This document shows positions 54,041 to 64,000 of a stretch of 64,000 bases of DNA, in pieces. The DNA lies in contig JANFOE010000190.1 in the NCBI GenBank assembly GCA_025667525.1, positions 746,501 through 810,500 on the forward strand, written 5' to 3'. Both the position numbers and the translations under genes were made by a program. Positions within the stretch are counted from its first letter, which is position 1. Each line of letters starts with the position of its first letter. Source of the DNA: Glebionis coronaria. Its lineage: Eukaryota; Streptophyta; Magnoliopsida; Asterales; Asteraceae. A model generated the notes under the pieces. It searched no databases. It was not told the DNA's origin and worked only from the letters and a program-made list of their open reading frames with translations.

Positions 54041-54045
54041 ATGTT
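54041..54045. repeat. Target site duplication of element D, right
   Basis: ATGTT, matching 8001-8005. Confidence 0.9.
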
Positions 54046-54596
54046 TTGTTGTATATTATTCATGTAATAGTGTATTATAATATTTGTATTGTAATACTAA
54101 GTAACTTCCTAAAAATAGAAGGTTTCTATAAATAGTAGGTTTCTAAAAATAGAAAGTTTCCAAAAATAGTAAGTTTGCATAATTAGAAATAAGATGGATT
54201 ATTAATAATAAGTAAGGTTTAATTAGTATAATATAAGTCATGGTTATATCTTATTAATTAAATAACTTGGTTATTTAATTAAACTATACGTTATAACAAT
54301 TTAATTAAAAATACATGTTTTAATTAAATTAAGCTAAGTAAAATACTTTAGGTTATACGTGAAATATTAATTTTAATATTTAACCTAAGTCATGAATTTA
54401 TTTAAATTAAAAGTCTAGTAATTAATTTAATTAAACGTATTTTCTGATTTTAATATTTTCCCGAACCCTTGTTTTAAAATTAACCCGAGCCTAAAACCCG
54501 GGTCACACATAAGCCGAGCCAAACACCCTACCAGTGGCAAGACCGGCTAGCTGGTTGTCACTTGTGGCTCATGGTTCCCACTGTCGAGCTATGGCA

Positions 54597-54650
54597 GCCC
54601 GGTTCACACCGGTTGGCCACCGGTTCACACCGGTTCAACCCGGTTCCCCC
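54597..54650. repeat. ACCGGTT cluster
   Basis: Five close copies of the palindrome-containing (C/A)CCGGTT within about 50 bp, alternating with CACACCGG. Confidence 0.75.
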
Positions 54651-54691
54651 TGCTTGTTGTTTGGTACCCACTGTTAGCATCAAAAAGCCCC

Positions 54692-54856
54692 ACCGAGACC
54701 CTATAGGTCTTGGTTGGCACTCGGTCCAAAACAAAACCATGCCCCGACACCGAGTCGGGGTCCTCTTGCTGCTTTAGAACCACACGAACCCCACACCGAG
54801 ACCATGAGGTCTCGGTTGGGCAAAACAACCACCACCGAGAGCCTTGAGGATCTCGG
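54692..54856. repeat. Hairpin array in region E
   Basis: ACCGAGACC/GGTCTTGGT (54692-54714, one wobble), CCCCGAC/GTCGGGG (54742-54760), ACCGAGACC/GGTCTCGGT (54795-54816, 9 bp, 4-nt loop ATGA) and CCGAGA/TCTCGG with an inner CCT/AGG (54835-54856). Confidence 0.7.
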
Positions 54857-55263
54857 CTTGGGTCTCGGCCAAACCAAAGCAACACCAAACACCCCTTAAA
54901 CCATGATTTAATTAATCTCACGTGTTTTATTTACTTGTTTTTAAGATTAATTAAATAAAAACATGAATTCAATAAGAATTAAAAAGAAAAGATAGGTGTT
55001 TGATTATACCGAACTCGTGGAAGAAAAGGATTAAGATCACGATCACGTGCACACAATAATTAAGTAGCAAAAATCGTTTGGTTTGTCCTTGGGGTTTCAG
55101 GTGGCCGGTGGCAAGAGAGGCAAAGGAGCAAGGAAGAACTTTTTTCTGTAAACCTAAATTATGATTAACTTTTCCTAGAGTTTTGTTATTATGGGTTTTA
55201 AGTTAGGTCATGGGCCAAAGTCCATCTCTTCCATTTCTCTTGTCTTAGCCGCGACACATAGGG

Positions 55264-58200
55264 TGTAACACCCCCAAGTTTGTACAACTCAATACAGCGG
55301 AAGACTCATTGGTGTTACGGGATAGCACATTACTCACATCATAGACAACGCATAAAAATCGCGTCGTTTAATAATAAAAGCATTTCCATTCATAAATATC
55401 AAATTTTCATAGGTCCCAAATCATAATAATTTCATATAATTTTACAAAATATTTGAATGGAAATTGTTATTTAAGTGCAGGCCATGAATTCTTTGTCGTC
55501 TTCCCGAGAATTACCTTCAAGTACCTGAGATAAAACATGTTAAAAGAAAAGGTCAGCGATAACGCCGAGTGAATTCATAGAGTTTAATAAAATCCATCAA
55601 TGTATTATCGGTATAAATTTTTTACCAAAAATCATTTTGTACAAATCATTGTAATAGGCCATAAAATAGCTAAAATCATTTTATACGAATCTTTATCAAA
55701 AATCATAATATAGGCTTTCGCCTTTAAAATCATTATACGAACCATTGTCGTTAAAAACATCATACAATACGTTTTATAATGTTTTAGAAATCGTTATATG
55801 AATATGGTTATATAAAACCAAAACACGAACATAAAATCAATAATAAGACCCCGTATTGCTAGTCAGGCAATATATCATAATTCGGTGCGTATAGCAGTAT
55901 TTCGTTAATTGGATTATTATAAGCCGCATGACATTGTTACCTTACTATAACCAACAACGGGTAGCTAACCCGATACTCAATTTTCCCATCTAAGTTAGCG
56001 TGTCGTCACAATAATCACGCTATTGAAATCTTCTCATACATAAATTCGCTTACCAATCAATGTGGCACGACGGGGATCAACCGTCAAGGCGCGAACTGGG
56101 GTGATCGTCCCCAAATAGTACTATTATATGCATAAGCGTCTACCAAATCCCGGTAGTTCACAATTCATGCTAATGGGACTTTTAGTGACATAACCTAACT
56201 TTAATAATCCATTTTATTTCATCTATCGGGTCATTTAATCTTTCATCGGGTCATACAATCATTCGGGTCCAAATAAATAAACAGACAATCGGGACAAATA
56301 GTGTCCTATTTCATAAAAACTAACATGTTATCTCCCTCGAGGGTTTATAAAATATTTCATAAAAACATTTAAAAGAGTGCGAGGCTATGAACTCACGTTG
56401 ATGTGGGAAAGCGGGTTATCGGCAATTCGGACGTACGGTACGTGCTTCAATCACAGAAACCTAGACAAATAATACTCGTCTTAGACTCATGTCCAATGAC
56501 TTTATAAAAATAACAATTATGTATACATATGATGATTTTATATATATATGATGATCAAGTGGGTTTACATATTCTCTTTTACTCATTTTAGTGTTTATGT
56601 ATTGGTAACTTCTTACTAGTTTACTAGTTTTACCTATTTACGTGTTTTAGGTCCAATAAGCCTATTATAAGTTCATTAACTTGTATTAATCCATTTCATA
56701 CTTTTATCATCATTATTTATACTTTACATGTTGGGCCCAAATGGGTTAAGCCCAATAAATAAGTTTATAAGTGTTTTAGCCCATTTTGTTGTATTATTAG
56801 TCCAATAACGTTAACTTAGCCCGTTAATGTCCGTATGTTATATAGTTCGGGTTTTATCGGTTTTTACTTGTTATATATGTTTATATATCAGTATATGAGT
56901 TTATAAAAGTTTACATTAGACGGGTCCAACCGTCTAAGTTTTATTTAACAAAAACGTTAATTTTACGGTAATAGCCGAAAAAGTCGTAAAAATCATGTTT
57001 ATAGTTTTTATGACTTATAAAACTTATCAAACTACCAATTTATAAAATGTCCATTTATTTATCCTTATACATATTTATATAAATGTATTATATAAGTTAG
57101 TGGGTTTTAATTCACATTTTATACTATTTTTATTTGAGTGCTTATATAATACTATTATACTTTAATTTTCCCAAAATCTGATTTTTACTTTCATGTTCAC
57201 CAAAACAGCCATATCTAGAGTTATATATGGAGATAGAAGCTAAAATTTTTATGGCATAAACTACATGATATGTGCTCCATTTAACTCTGCTATGGCTACT
57301 GTTGAATCAGCCTCTAAGTATTTTATAAAATTCGTCCAAAACAGTGTACTCAGATTTGCATTCTAAACTTGTTTTGATCATATCTCACTCATCCTAATGA
57401 TTCCATTGCATGGCCAACTCTCACATGTGTACAAGACTCATAGATTACTGTATATTAATCTATTCAAGCCATTTTATCAGTTTACCATATGATTCTTTAC
57501 TGTTTTATACAGCCATCAATTTAAGCATGATTTTAATCTTTTTACATATAGTTTTTCATCTTTTTATCCATGTTTATCAACACCAAATCCCCACAAAATA
57601 CTTTTATTATCATATATTCATCATATACATATACAATAGGAAAGAAAATACATGATTATATAATCAAAATAACAAGAGGATGAGGAGAACAATCTTTATA
57701 CCACCAAGATGATGTAGGTTGTGATCAAGGCTTGGATTTTGATGGCAAAACTTGTGATAAACCAATATCATCTTCAAGTCCACCAATCTTCAAGAACTCC
57801 TTGTGGAAAATCAGCCTCAAGACACCAAGGAAACTCCTTTGTAGATGTTATGATCACCTCCAATCAATAAGTCTTCAAAAGGACATCATCTTATGCAAGA
57901 ATAACATAAGATTTGTGGTTAAATTTAGATCAAATGGGTGTTTTCGTGTTGTTTTTGGACGGCACAAAGAGAGAGAAGGGAGGAGAGTTTTGAGTAGTTT
58001 GCATGTGAGAAATGGAAGGAAGTGGTAATGGCTAGTGGTTTTGACAAGTTAGTTAGCTTGTTTAGCTTAAGTATTAAGCTAGTTACAAGTGTCTTGGCTT
58101 CCTAGTGAAGCTTGGACACATAATGGGTGAGGTGTAGCATGCTTTGGCTGTCCCATATTAGTGGGGTGGGATAAACTTGTTTTGTCCTATCCCGCTAATT

Positions 58201-58695
58201 TACGGGTATTCCTCGATTCTAGTTTCCTCGATTTGCGTGCCCTCTGGTCGTTTTACGAAAAACGTTTTTATAAATTTTGAACCAACGGCACAAGACGAAT
58301 CTAATAAAAATTATCTCATAAAAAACGGAGTTCGAAAACGTAAATACGTAATCCTAAAGTTTCCGGTTTAGTCGTAAAGGACGTTAAATTATAATCGTAA
58401 GTCCTAATCTCTTCTCGTAAATCTGTGAGTTTATGAACCAACACAAATTTAAAATTCCAAAATAATATTCACGGATAAATTTATTTTCTGAAATGTCGGA
58501 CTGTCACCAAAACGGTGTATGTAAACGTAAGCACGTAACGTAGAATCCTCCGGTTTAGATGTAGTCGATGCTACTTCAAGACGTAAATCCAAATTTCTTC
58601 CAAAAAATAAGTGAGTTCATATTATAACATTAAAATAATGTTTTTAAATAAATATTAAGAATAAAATATCAACCATAAATTGACGGATTGTCACA
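55264..58695 (-). repeat. 3' LTR of element F
   Basis: About 3432 bp, TGTAACACC...GTCACA ends on the plus strand. It has one copy of the hairpin unit (from about 55760) where D2 has two. Confidence 0.88.
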
Positions 58696-59475
58696 GCATT
58701 TACCCCTAAACAGGATCTTTGTCCTCAAATATCATCTTACTACTCGCTTCTTATAGAGTTAAAGCCATGTGGGTATTTCCTCCACATTCGGTCTTTTCTC
58801 ACAAGTGTAATTCATTACGATACGCGAGTTTCATCAAACATAAGTACGGGAATAAGATCAGGCTTAATGTTGACTTACTTTCTCTATCCATGATGTTCAC
58901 GGGTTTCTGATGAATGCAACTTTTCGCCGATCTAAACTTTACTAAGAAACAATCATATTTTTCACTTGATAGACATTTTATCAAGTTTGATATACGAAAC
59001 ATAATTCACGCAGCTCTTGAAGTCCTAGGGTAGATCCAGCTTATATGCCTTTCAAACCAACTTTTTACATCATTTCAATGGTCCCATACAACGGGGACTT
59101 ATATCCCATGATCTTTCAGATCATCAATTCATTTTTCCATGGTTAAAATTTTTGGCATAACTTCGCTACCCATTAGGCACTTCATGATCTACATTTTATA
59201 ACCTTCTGCCTACTACCGGCAGTCAATAATCAGATCTGAATTTTAACAATCATTTCAAGTCTCGCGGGTCGGGTATTTGCAAGGTTAGGTTTGTCATCAT
59301 AGGAAACCTTAAACCTAAAAGACATGTCCAACTCACAATGGGTGTATGTCGGGTGTCTTCATCCCAACTCCTGCTTACAGATGCTCTAATATTTGGATCC
59401 TAACAAGATTCGATCTCGATCCTAATACGATAATTATCAATGATAATCTTTCCAAAGGAAAACGATTATACGGTC
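58696..59475 (-). pseudogene. 3' end of element F internal region
   Basis: Collinear with the D2 pol tail, including the purine tract and the run reading FEDKDPV in D2. No open frame of note. Confidence 0.65.
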
Positions 59476-59662
59476 TGTTAGCCTCAAAATATTGAGTCAA
59501 ACAAGAATGCTCGGTCATAAGTTATTATTGTAACATTAGTTAGAACGTTGTAATAGATAGTTAATTAGTCGTGGTTTACGGGCTTGGATTTAAACTAATT
59601 AAAGTCCAAAAAGACAAGCCCGGCCCAATATATAGTCCTTTAAAGCCCGCATGTGGGTGGAC

Positions 59663-59670
59663 TATATATA
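59663..59670 (+). promoter_or_regulatory. TATA box in element G LTR
   Basis: TATATATA immediately precedes a perfect 11-bp hairpin. Confidence 0.65.
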
Positions 59671-59698
59671 CTACCCTCCTAGCATGTTAGGAGGGTAG
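59671..59698 (+). other. Perfect 11-bp hairpin directly after the TATA box
   Basis: CTACCCTCCTA (59671-59681) and TAGGAGGGTAG (59688-59698) pair perfectly around GCATGT. Confidence 0.8.
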
Positions 59699-59863
59699 AT
59701 GGTCATTTGTAACAACTTCTTTTCTCTAAACTAATATTCACCAAGTTAATCATCCTCTCTCTACTTTCTCTAACTACTTTCTCTCTCTAGGAATTCATCT
59801 CTTCTTCATCTATTTTCTTTCTTTCTTCATTGCTTAATCAATCACAAATATATGGGACAACAT

Positions 59864-59877
59864 TGGGTATCAATCGC
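59864..59877 (+). other. Primer binding site of element G (atypical)
   Basis: TGGGTATCAATCGC resembles the iMet site TGGTATCAGAGC but with an inserted G and two changes. Either mutated or using a different primer. Confidence 0.5.
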
Positions 59878-60824
59878 CATGGGGTAGTTTTGTGATTTGT
59901 TGTTCATTTTACTTGGTTCGTGTGATTTTCTCTTATAATCATCTCGAATTCAAGATTCTTTTTGTGTTTTCTATGCTCTAAATCGTGATATAAATCTTCT
60001 ACATAGCTGTGGTAGGGATTTGGTCGCATTTGGTTGGTTAAAATCGCGGATTTCTTGTCGAAAAATTCATCTTTTTACCTCAAAATCTCGTAACAGCACT
60101 ATTATTCCGATTGGTGTAATCGGAAAAGGGATTATAGATTCCGATTGGGATTCCGATCAGTAGCATCGGAAAAGGGTTTCAACATTCCGACCAGCTTTTC
60201 GATCAACATTCCTATTTGGTATTCCGACCAGTCTTTCCGATCATCATTCCGATTTGGTATTCCGACAAGGTCATTCCGATCATCATTCGGATTTGGTATT
60301 CCGACAAGGTCGTTCCGATCATCATTCCGATTAGACATTCCGACGAAGGGATTCCGATTAGACATTCCGATTAGACATTCCGATTGGACATTCCCATTAG
60401 ACATTCCGAATGGACATTCCGATTAGACATTCCGATTGGACATTCCGATTAGACATTCTGACGAAGTGATTCCGATGATGTGTTTTTGCTAAATTTTGTT
60501 TGAGTATTTTTTAGACTTAGCCACTATCTAGACTAGTTTCAGAATATCGTTTACACGAAGATCAAAAAAAAAGAAAAAAAAAAAAAGAGTTAAAATTTTT
60601 TTGTCAAGTAAATTCAAATTTTTTCCATACTAGTTTTAGGACATTTCTAGCTCGATTTCAAATTTTGGCGATTACAAAATTTTTTGGTCTACCGTTTTGT
60701 CGGACTGGAGAATTTATTGTCGACCTGGAGAAAAATTGCAATTTTCGGAATTTAAACCACAACAACAATCACAACAAATCTACTTAAGATCCATATTCAC
60801 TTCATCATTTCAGAGAATATTGAG
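59878..60824 (+). other. Leader of element G
   Basis: Noncoding. Holds an ATTCCGA minisatellite at 60104-60475 and an A-rich run at 60565-60590. TTTTGGTC/GTCGG-rich sequence precedes the gag start. Confidence 0.7.
60104..60475. repeat. ATTCCGA minisatellite
   Basis: More than twenty copies of ATTCCGA(T/C). The first part has a roughly 37-bp higher unit (TTCCGATCATCATTCCG...), the end a 12-bp unit (GACATTCCGATT). Both strands are open through it, which is a by-product of the repeat. Confidence 0.9.
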
Positions 60825-63344
60825 ATGGATTCTACTGCCGAATATCGTGTGACGAACAACAACATAATGGTGGCGGGTAACAAAGAGAGACCACCAATGC
60901 TTGTATCTGGTCGGTATGCTCAATGGCAATCACGTTTCATACGATATCTTGATACAAGACCTAATGGTGATGCCTTGAGGAAATGTATTACTCATGGACC
61001 ATATATATTTAAGAAGATCTCAGTTCCTCCAAGAGCAGCCACAAATACTACTGATCCAATACCTGCAAGTGAACGTGATGAAACAAGAGCTGATCTCACA
61101 CCTGAAAATTGTGCTTGGCATGATGCGGAGAAGGAAGCCATCTATATGGTTTTAAGTGGGATTGGAGATGATATTTACTCCACGGTTGATGCATGCCCGA
61201 CAGCACATGAAATGTGGACTGCTATTGAACGCTTGCAACAAGGAGAATCACTCAACAAACAAGATGTCAAAACAAACTTGTTTTGGAATTTTGGCAAGTT
61301 TACTTCAAGGGATGGAGAATCGATTGACTCTTACTACTCCAGGTTTTATAAGATGATGAATGACATGACAAGAAATAATCTGCAAGTCTCCACCATGCAA
61401 GTCAATGTTCAATTTCTTCAACAACTTCAACCCGAGTGGACACGATTCGTCACTTTGGTGAAACAACAAGAAAAGTTAGACGAGGTCTCATATCATCGAC
61501 TCTTTGACATCTTGAAGCAATTTCAGAATGAAGCAAATGAGATTCGAACTGAACGTGTTGCCAAGACGGCTAATCCACTTGCTTTAGTGACTACCACACA
61601 ACATGTTCACGATCATCACTCTCGTGCTCCTAAGCCATACTCCAATACATCATCTTCACCACGATATTCCACATCATCTAAGTCTTCATCTTCCACAAAA
61701 TCTCGAGGTAAAGCGCCAAGAGCACCATCACCACCATCTGAGTCATCATCTGAAGAAGATAGTGATGAAGACCAAGCTCAAAAGAACCGAGAGATGAAAC
61801 AACAAATTGCTTACATAATGAAGACTTATAAGAAAATCTACAAACCCACCAACAATAATCTTCGCACATCATCTAACACAAAGAACCGATATGTTGAGAG
61901 TCCTCCAAGGTATGACACACGTCGACGTGGTGAAAGTCCTTCTAGGTATGATCGACATAATCCAACGCATGTTGAGGGTTCTGCAAGATATGATCGACAA
62001 ACTGCAAAGTATGATACTCAGAGGATTGTTGCTGCTACTGGGAATAGGGAGACGGTTGGAAGTCAAGTGGTTCAGCAGGGCGGGATTCAATGTTTTAATT
62101 GCCAAGGATATGGGCATATGGCAAAGGAATGCAGGAAGCCGAAAAGGGTTAGAGACTCCAGATATCACAAGGAAAAGATGTTGCTATGCAAAAAGATGGA
62201 AGCAGGGGTTAAATTGTCAGCTGGGGAAGGAGCCATGCTTGATGATACTGATGATGAAGATTCTGATCAAGAGCTTGATGCACATTACTCATACATGGCA
62301 AAGGTTGAAGAAGTTCTTAAAGTCACTGAAGATGACAATGGCCCTATCTTTGACACTGAGCCAATCGATAAGGTACACACTACTGATGAATATAATGTGT
62401 TTGGTGATATTCCTGAGCATAGTGATCTACCAAATGCCATTAATGACACGCGTATGATGGAAACGGTTGATAGCAATTCCACACCCGATTCATCAAACAT
62501 GTGCAATAATGAGTCTGAGGATGATCAACATGCAAATGAATATGATGAAGAGGAACGTATTGCGCTTGCTAATTTAATTGCTACTTTACAAAAAGATGTC
62601 ACTGAAAATAAAAAGAGTCAAAAGCAATTAAAGAAGGCAAACGCTACGCTTACTCAAAGTTTTGAAGAATATAAAGTTGCTCTTATCAAATCTACTGAGA
62701 TGACTGAAAGCTATAGAGATGAGCTCCTTCAGAAAACCAAAGAGCTTGAGGGGTACAAGGGAAGTGCGTTAAAAAGTCAAAAGGACGATTTTGAAAACAA
62801 ATATAATACAACTCTTGAGTTATTAGCTAAAGAGAAGCGTCAATATAATGTTTTATTAATGGATGAACGTCAAAAAACGTACCTTGCCAATACCAAAGTT
62901 AATGAACTTGAACAAAAGCTCTCTATGACCACTACTGATTCTGCTAAAATTCTAGAGGATAAGAAACAAGAGGTAGATGCGTTAAAACAAGACTTCAAAA
63001 GTAGATATGATAAAGAAACCGAAAAAGTTACGAAACTAGAAGCACAAGTCGACTTTTTGAATAACGTTGTTTATAAAAAGCATGATTCTATTCAATCTGT
63101 AAGAATGCTAGCACCTCCATCGATGTTTAAGGGTCAAGCTAGCTTCGCAAGTCCTGAGTACCTTGCCAAAGCTCAAGCTGCGAACCCGTGTCTTTATCTT
63201 GATGAGACTGAAAGGACAGATCTTGATTGCATGCCTGTTAGTGCCGATAGTGAAGATACTGGCCTTTGGGACGATGATAGTCAACCACTTGTTAATAAGG
63301 AGTTTGTGAAACCATATAATTATGCTTATGAGAATAGTCTTTAA
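60825..63344 (+). CDS. gag: Element G gag (long form)
   Basis: 839 codons from an ATG shortly before MDSTAEYRVT. The N-terminal 250 residues match, from memory, the copia gag of Asteraceae elements (NKERPPML, GRYAQWQSRF, TAHEMWTAIERLQQGESL, QLQPEW). A Ser-rich linker follows, then the zinc knuckle CX2CX4HX4C at C423, C426, H431, C436 (CFNCQGYGHMAKEC), an acidic segment, and a long Lys/Glu-rich coiled coil at about residues 570-760. It ends at TAA (63342-63344), but the same frame stays open for a further 450 bases, so the stop is probably a nonsense mutation. It encodes the particle-forming RNA-binding protein. Confidence 0.88.
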   Translation: MDSTAEYRVTNNNIMVAGNKERPPMLVSGRYAQWQSRFIRYLDTRPNGDALRKCITHGPYIFKKISVPPRAATNTTDPIPASERDETRADLTPENCAWHDAEKEAIYMVLSGIGDDIYSTVDACPTAHEMWTAIERLQQGESLNKQDVKTNLFWNFGKFTSRDGESIDSYYSRFYKMMNDMTRNNLQVSTMQVNVQFLQQLQPEWTRFVTLVKQQEKLDEVSYHRLFDILKQFQNEANEIRTERVAKTANPLALVTTTQHVHDHHSRAPKPYSNTSSSPRYSTSSKSSSSTKSRGKAPRAPSPPSESSSEEDSDEDQAQKNREMKQQIAYIMKTYKKIYKPTNNNLRTSSNTKNRYVESPPRYDTRRRGESPSRYDRHNPTHVEGSARYDRQTAKYDTQRIVAATGNRETVGSQVVQQGGIQCFNCQGYGHMAKECRKPKRVRDSRYHKEKMLLCKKMEAGVKLSAGEGAMLDDTDDEDSDQELDAHYSYMAKVEEVLKVTEDDNGPIFDTEPIDKVHTTDEYNVFGDIPEHSDLPNAINDTRMMETVDSNSTPDSSNMCNNESEDDQHANEYDEEERIALANLIATLQKDVTENKKSQKQLKKANATLTQSFEEYKVALIKSTEMTESYRDELLQKTKELEGYKGSALKSQKDDFENKYNTTLELLAKEKRQYNVLLMDERQKTYLANTKVNELEQKLSMTTTDSAKILEDKKQEVDALKQDFKSRYDKETEKVTKLEAQVDFLNNVVYKKHDSIQSVRMLAPPSMFKGQASFASPEYLAKAQAANPCLYLDETERTDLDCMPVSADSEDTGLWDDDSQPLVNKEFVKPYNYAYENSL

Positions 63345-63794
63345 GGCCTTTTCAATAAACAAACTCAGAAAACTCGTGAGGAAGTGTTCCTTGAATGCAA
63401 ACAAAAGAAAATTCAATGGAAGAAAGCATTTGCCCCTAAGAAATCTAATGTTTACAAATACATAAACTACCTCCCTCTAGATGAATCTAAAAGCAAGAGT
63501 AGGAAAACATTAGGTATTCTTAAACACCACATAGATAATGTTAAATCTATTGTTGAAAGAGACTGGGCAAAACGTGAAAATGCTGAGTGGACACGTCCGA
63601 TTCCTCACGATATTACCTTGCTTGTCAAAGAACTCTTAATTCCAAACACGGCGTTGATTAAAGAAACTGTTCTTCAACTTGAGGAGTTCATTCGGACTGA
63701 AATGTTTGATGATTTAAAATATGTTGAATCTATTGAGAAACACATTGATGATCTTCAAATAGAGAAGTCTGATTTCTCCGATGAATATGATTTA
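63345..63794 (+). pseudogene. Element G gag/pol continuation, cut by Athila LTR
   Basis: In frame with the gag after its TAA. Reads TQKTREEVFLECKQ and later IEKHIDDLQIEKSDFSDEYDL, which resembles the helical linker that continues Asteraceae copia polyproteins. It stops exactly at the H LTR, whose second base supplies the apparent stop codon. Confidence 0.75.
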
Positions 63795-64000
63795 TGATAG
63801 GTGTGAAAACACCCATCCTTTTTACCACTTAATTACAATAATAACCGAGCCAAAACGTGTATTTTATGTCATTTATGTCGGAATTATGCGTGGTTTGTGT
63901 TTTTGTTGTGATTTAGGATGAAAAAGTGAAAAGTGGAGAAAACACGGCATTCATGGGCTTTTATCGAAGAAAAAGACGAAAGACGAAGTCGAAAGATCAA
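63795..64000 (+). mobile_element. Element H: start of an Athila-type 5' LTR
   Basis: TGATAGGTGTGAAAACACCC matches the start of the D3 LTR (minus strand) and D1. It also shares GGAATTATGCGTGG and TTTTTACCACTTAATT with D3. Plus orientation. The preceding ATTTA (63790-63794) would be its target site. It runs off the window. Confidence 0.88.

Larger units (their letters stand above)
54046..55263. other. Region E: continuation of region C after element D
   Basis: No gene. The first 450 bases are AT-rich with short tandem forms of CTAAAAATAGAAGGTTT (54105-54180). Bases 54480-54870 are GC-rich, with an ACCGGTT cluster and a series of hairpins. From about 54900 it is AT-rich again. The last bases (TAGGG) precede the F LTR and may be its target site. 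Confidence 0.5.
55264..59475 (-). mobile_element. Element F: D2-type gypsy element, cut by element G
   Basis: A full LTR (55264-58695) and 780 bp of internal sequence corresponding to 29894-30,68x of D2. It stops where the G LTR begins. The rest presumably lies beyond G, outside the window. It is more diverged from the D2 LTRs than they are from each other. Confidence 0.85.
59476..59862 (+). repeat. 5' LTR of element G
   Basis: About 387 bp with TG...CA ends; C/T-rich 3' part as in element A. Without the 3' LTR the exact end is uncertain by a few bases. Confidence 0.75.
59476..63794 (+). mobile_element. Element G: Ty1/copia element, 5' part
   Basis: Starts with a 387 bp LTR (TGTTAG...ACAACA) followed by a primer-binding-like site, a 0.9 kb leader and a long gag. 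At 63794 it is interrupted by Athila LTR H; the remaining pol and 3' LTR lie outside the window. The five bases before it (CGGTC) would be its target site. Confidence 0.85.

Noticed and set aside
60104..60475. CRISPR-like regular repeat
   Set aside because: Units are short, vary in length, run into each other without unique spacers and lie in a plant retroelement leader. This is a minisatellite.

Overview
This window is plant nuclear DNA made almost entirely of LTR retrotransposons, several nested inside each other. I see no host gene, tRNA or rRNA gene. The proteins (a copia gag with a UBN2-like N terminus and zinc knuckle, a copia pol, an extra ORF between pol and the 3' LTR, and an Athila-type gag-pol) resemble, from memory, retrotransposon proteins predicted in Asteraceae genomes, so a daisy-family plant is my best guess. 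No search was run. All divergence figures are counts by eye.

Layout. (A) 1-3516: a small non-autonomous copia-type element, left end cut by the window, with one ORF. (B) 3517-6821: old repeat-derived sequence with tandem and hairpin repeats. (C) 6822-8005, probably continued as (E) 54046-55263: an LTR-like stretch split by the next element. (D) 8006-54040: a Sirevirus-like Ty1/copia element with 517/518 bp LTRs and target duplication ATGTT, carrying gag, pol and an env-position ORF. Three minus-strand elements lie inside it, all between pol and the 3' LTR: D1 15525-26167 (non-autonomous Athila-like, identical-length 2611 bp LTRs, target duplication ATATG, one acidic ORF), D2 26348-38906 (Tekay/Del-like gypsy, about 3.54 kb LTRs, target duplication GTTTT, pol reduced to scraps) and D3 40433-51320 (Athila-like gypsy, about 1.55 kb LTRs, target duplication GTGCC, damaged gag-pol). 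(F) 55264-59475: a second D2-type LTR plus a piece of its internal region, cut by (G) 59476-63794, a copia element with a long gag. G is itself cut by (H) 63795-64000, the start of another Athila-type LTR on the plus strand.

How the parts relate. LTR pairs differ by about 2.5% in D, 2% in D3, 1-1.5% in D2 and 0.3% in D1, which fits the nesting order. D1 has no pol, but its PBS, leader and 3' noncoding blocks match D3, so it was probably moved by Athila enzymes in trans. D2 has young LTRs and a long-dead pol, which also suggests movement in trans.

The most unusual signals are structural. A 30-nt hairpin in the D2 LTR occurs as two tandem versions whose seven differences are three compensated base pairs plus one change at the N position of a GNRA tetraloop on the element's sense strand. 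Families of short hairpins with co-varying arms occur in B and in C/E. Hairpins sit directly downstream of the TATA box in two unrelated copia LTRs. A (G/A)CG(T/C)TGACA motif is scattered about forty times through element D, in both its coding regions and its LTR.
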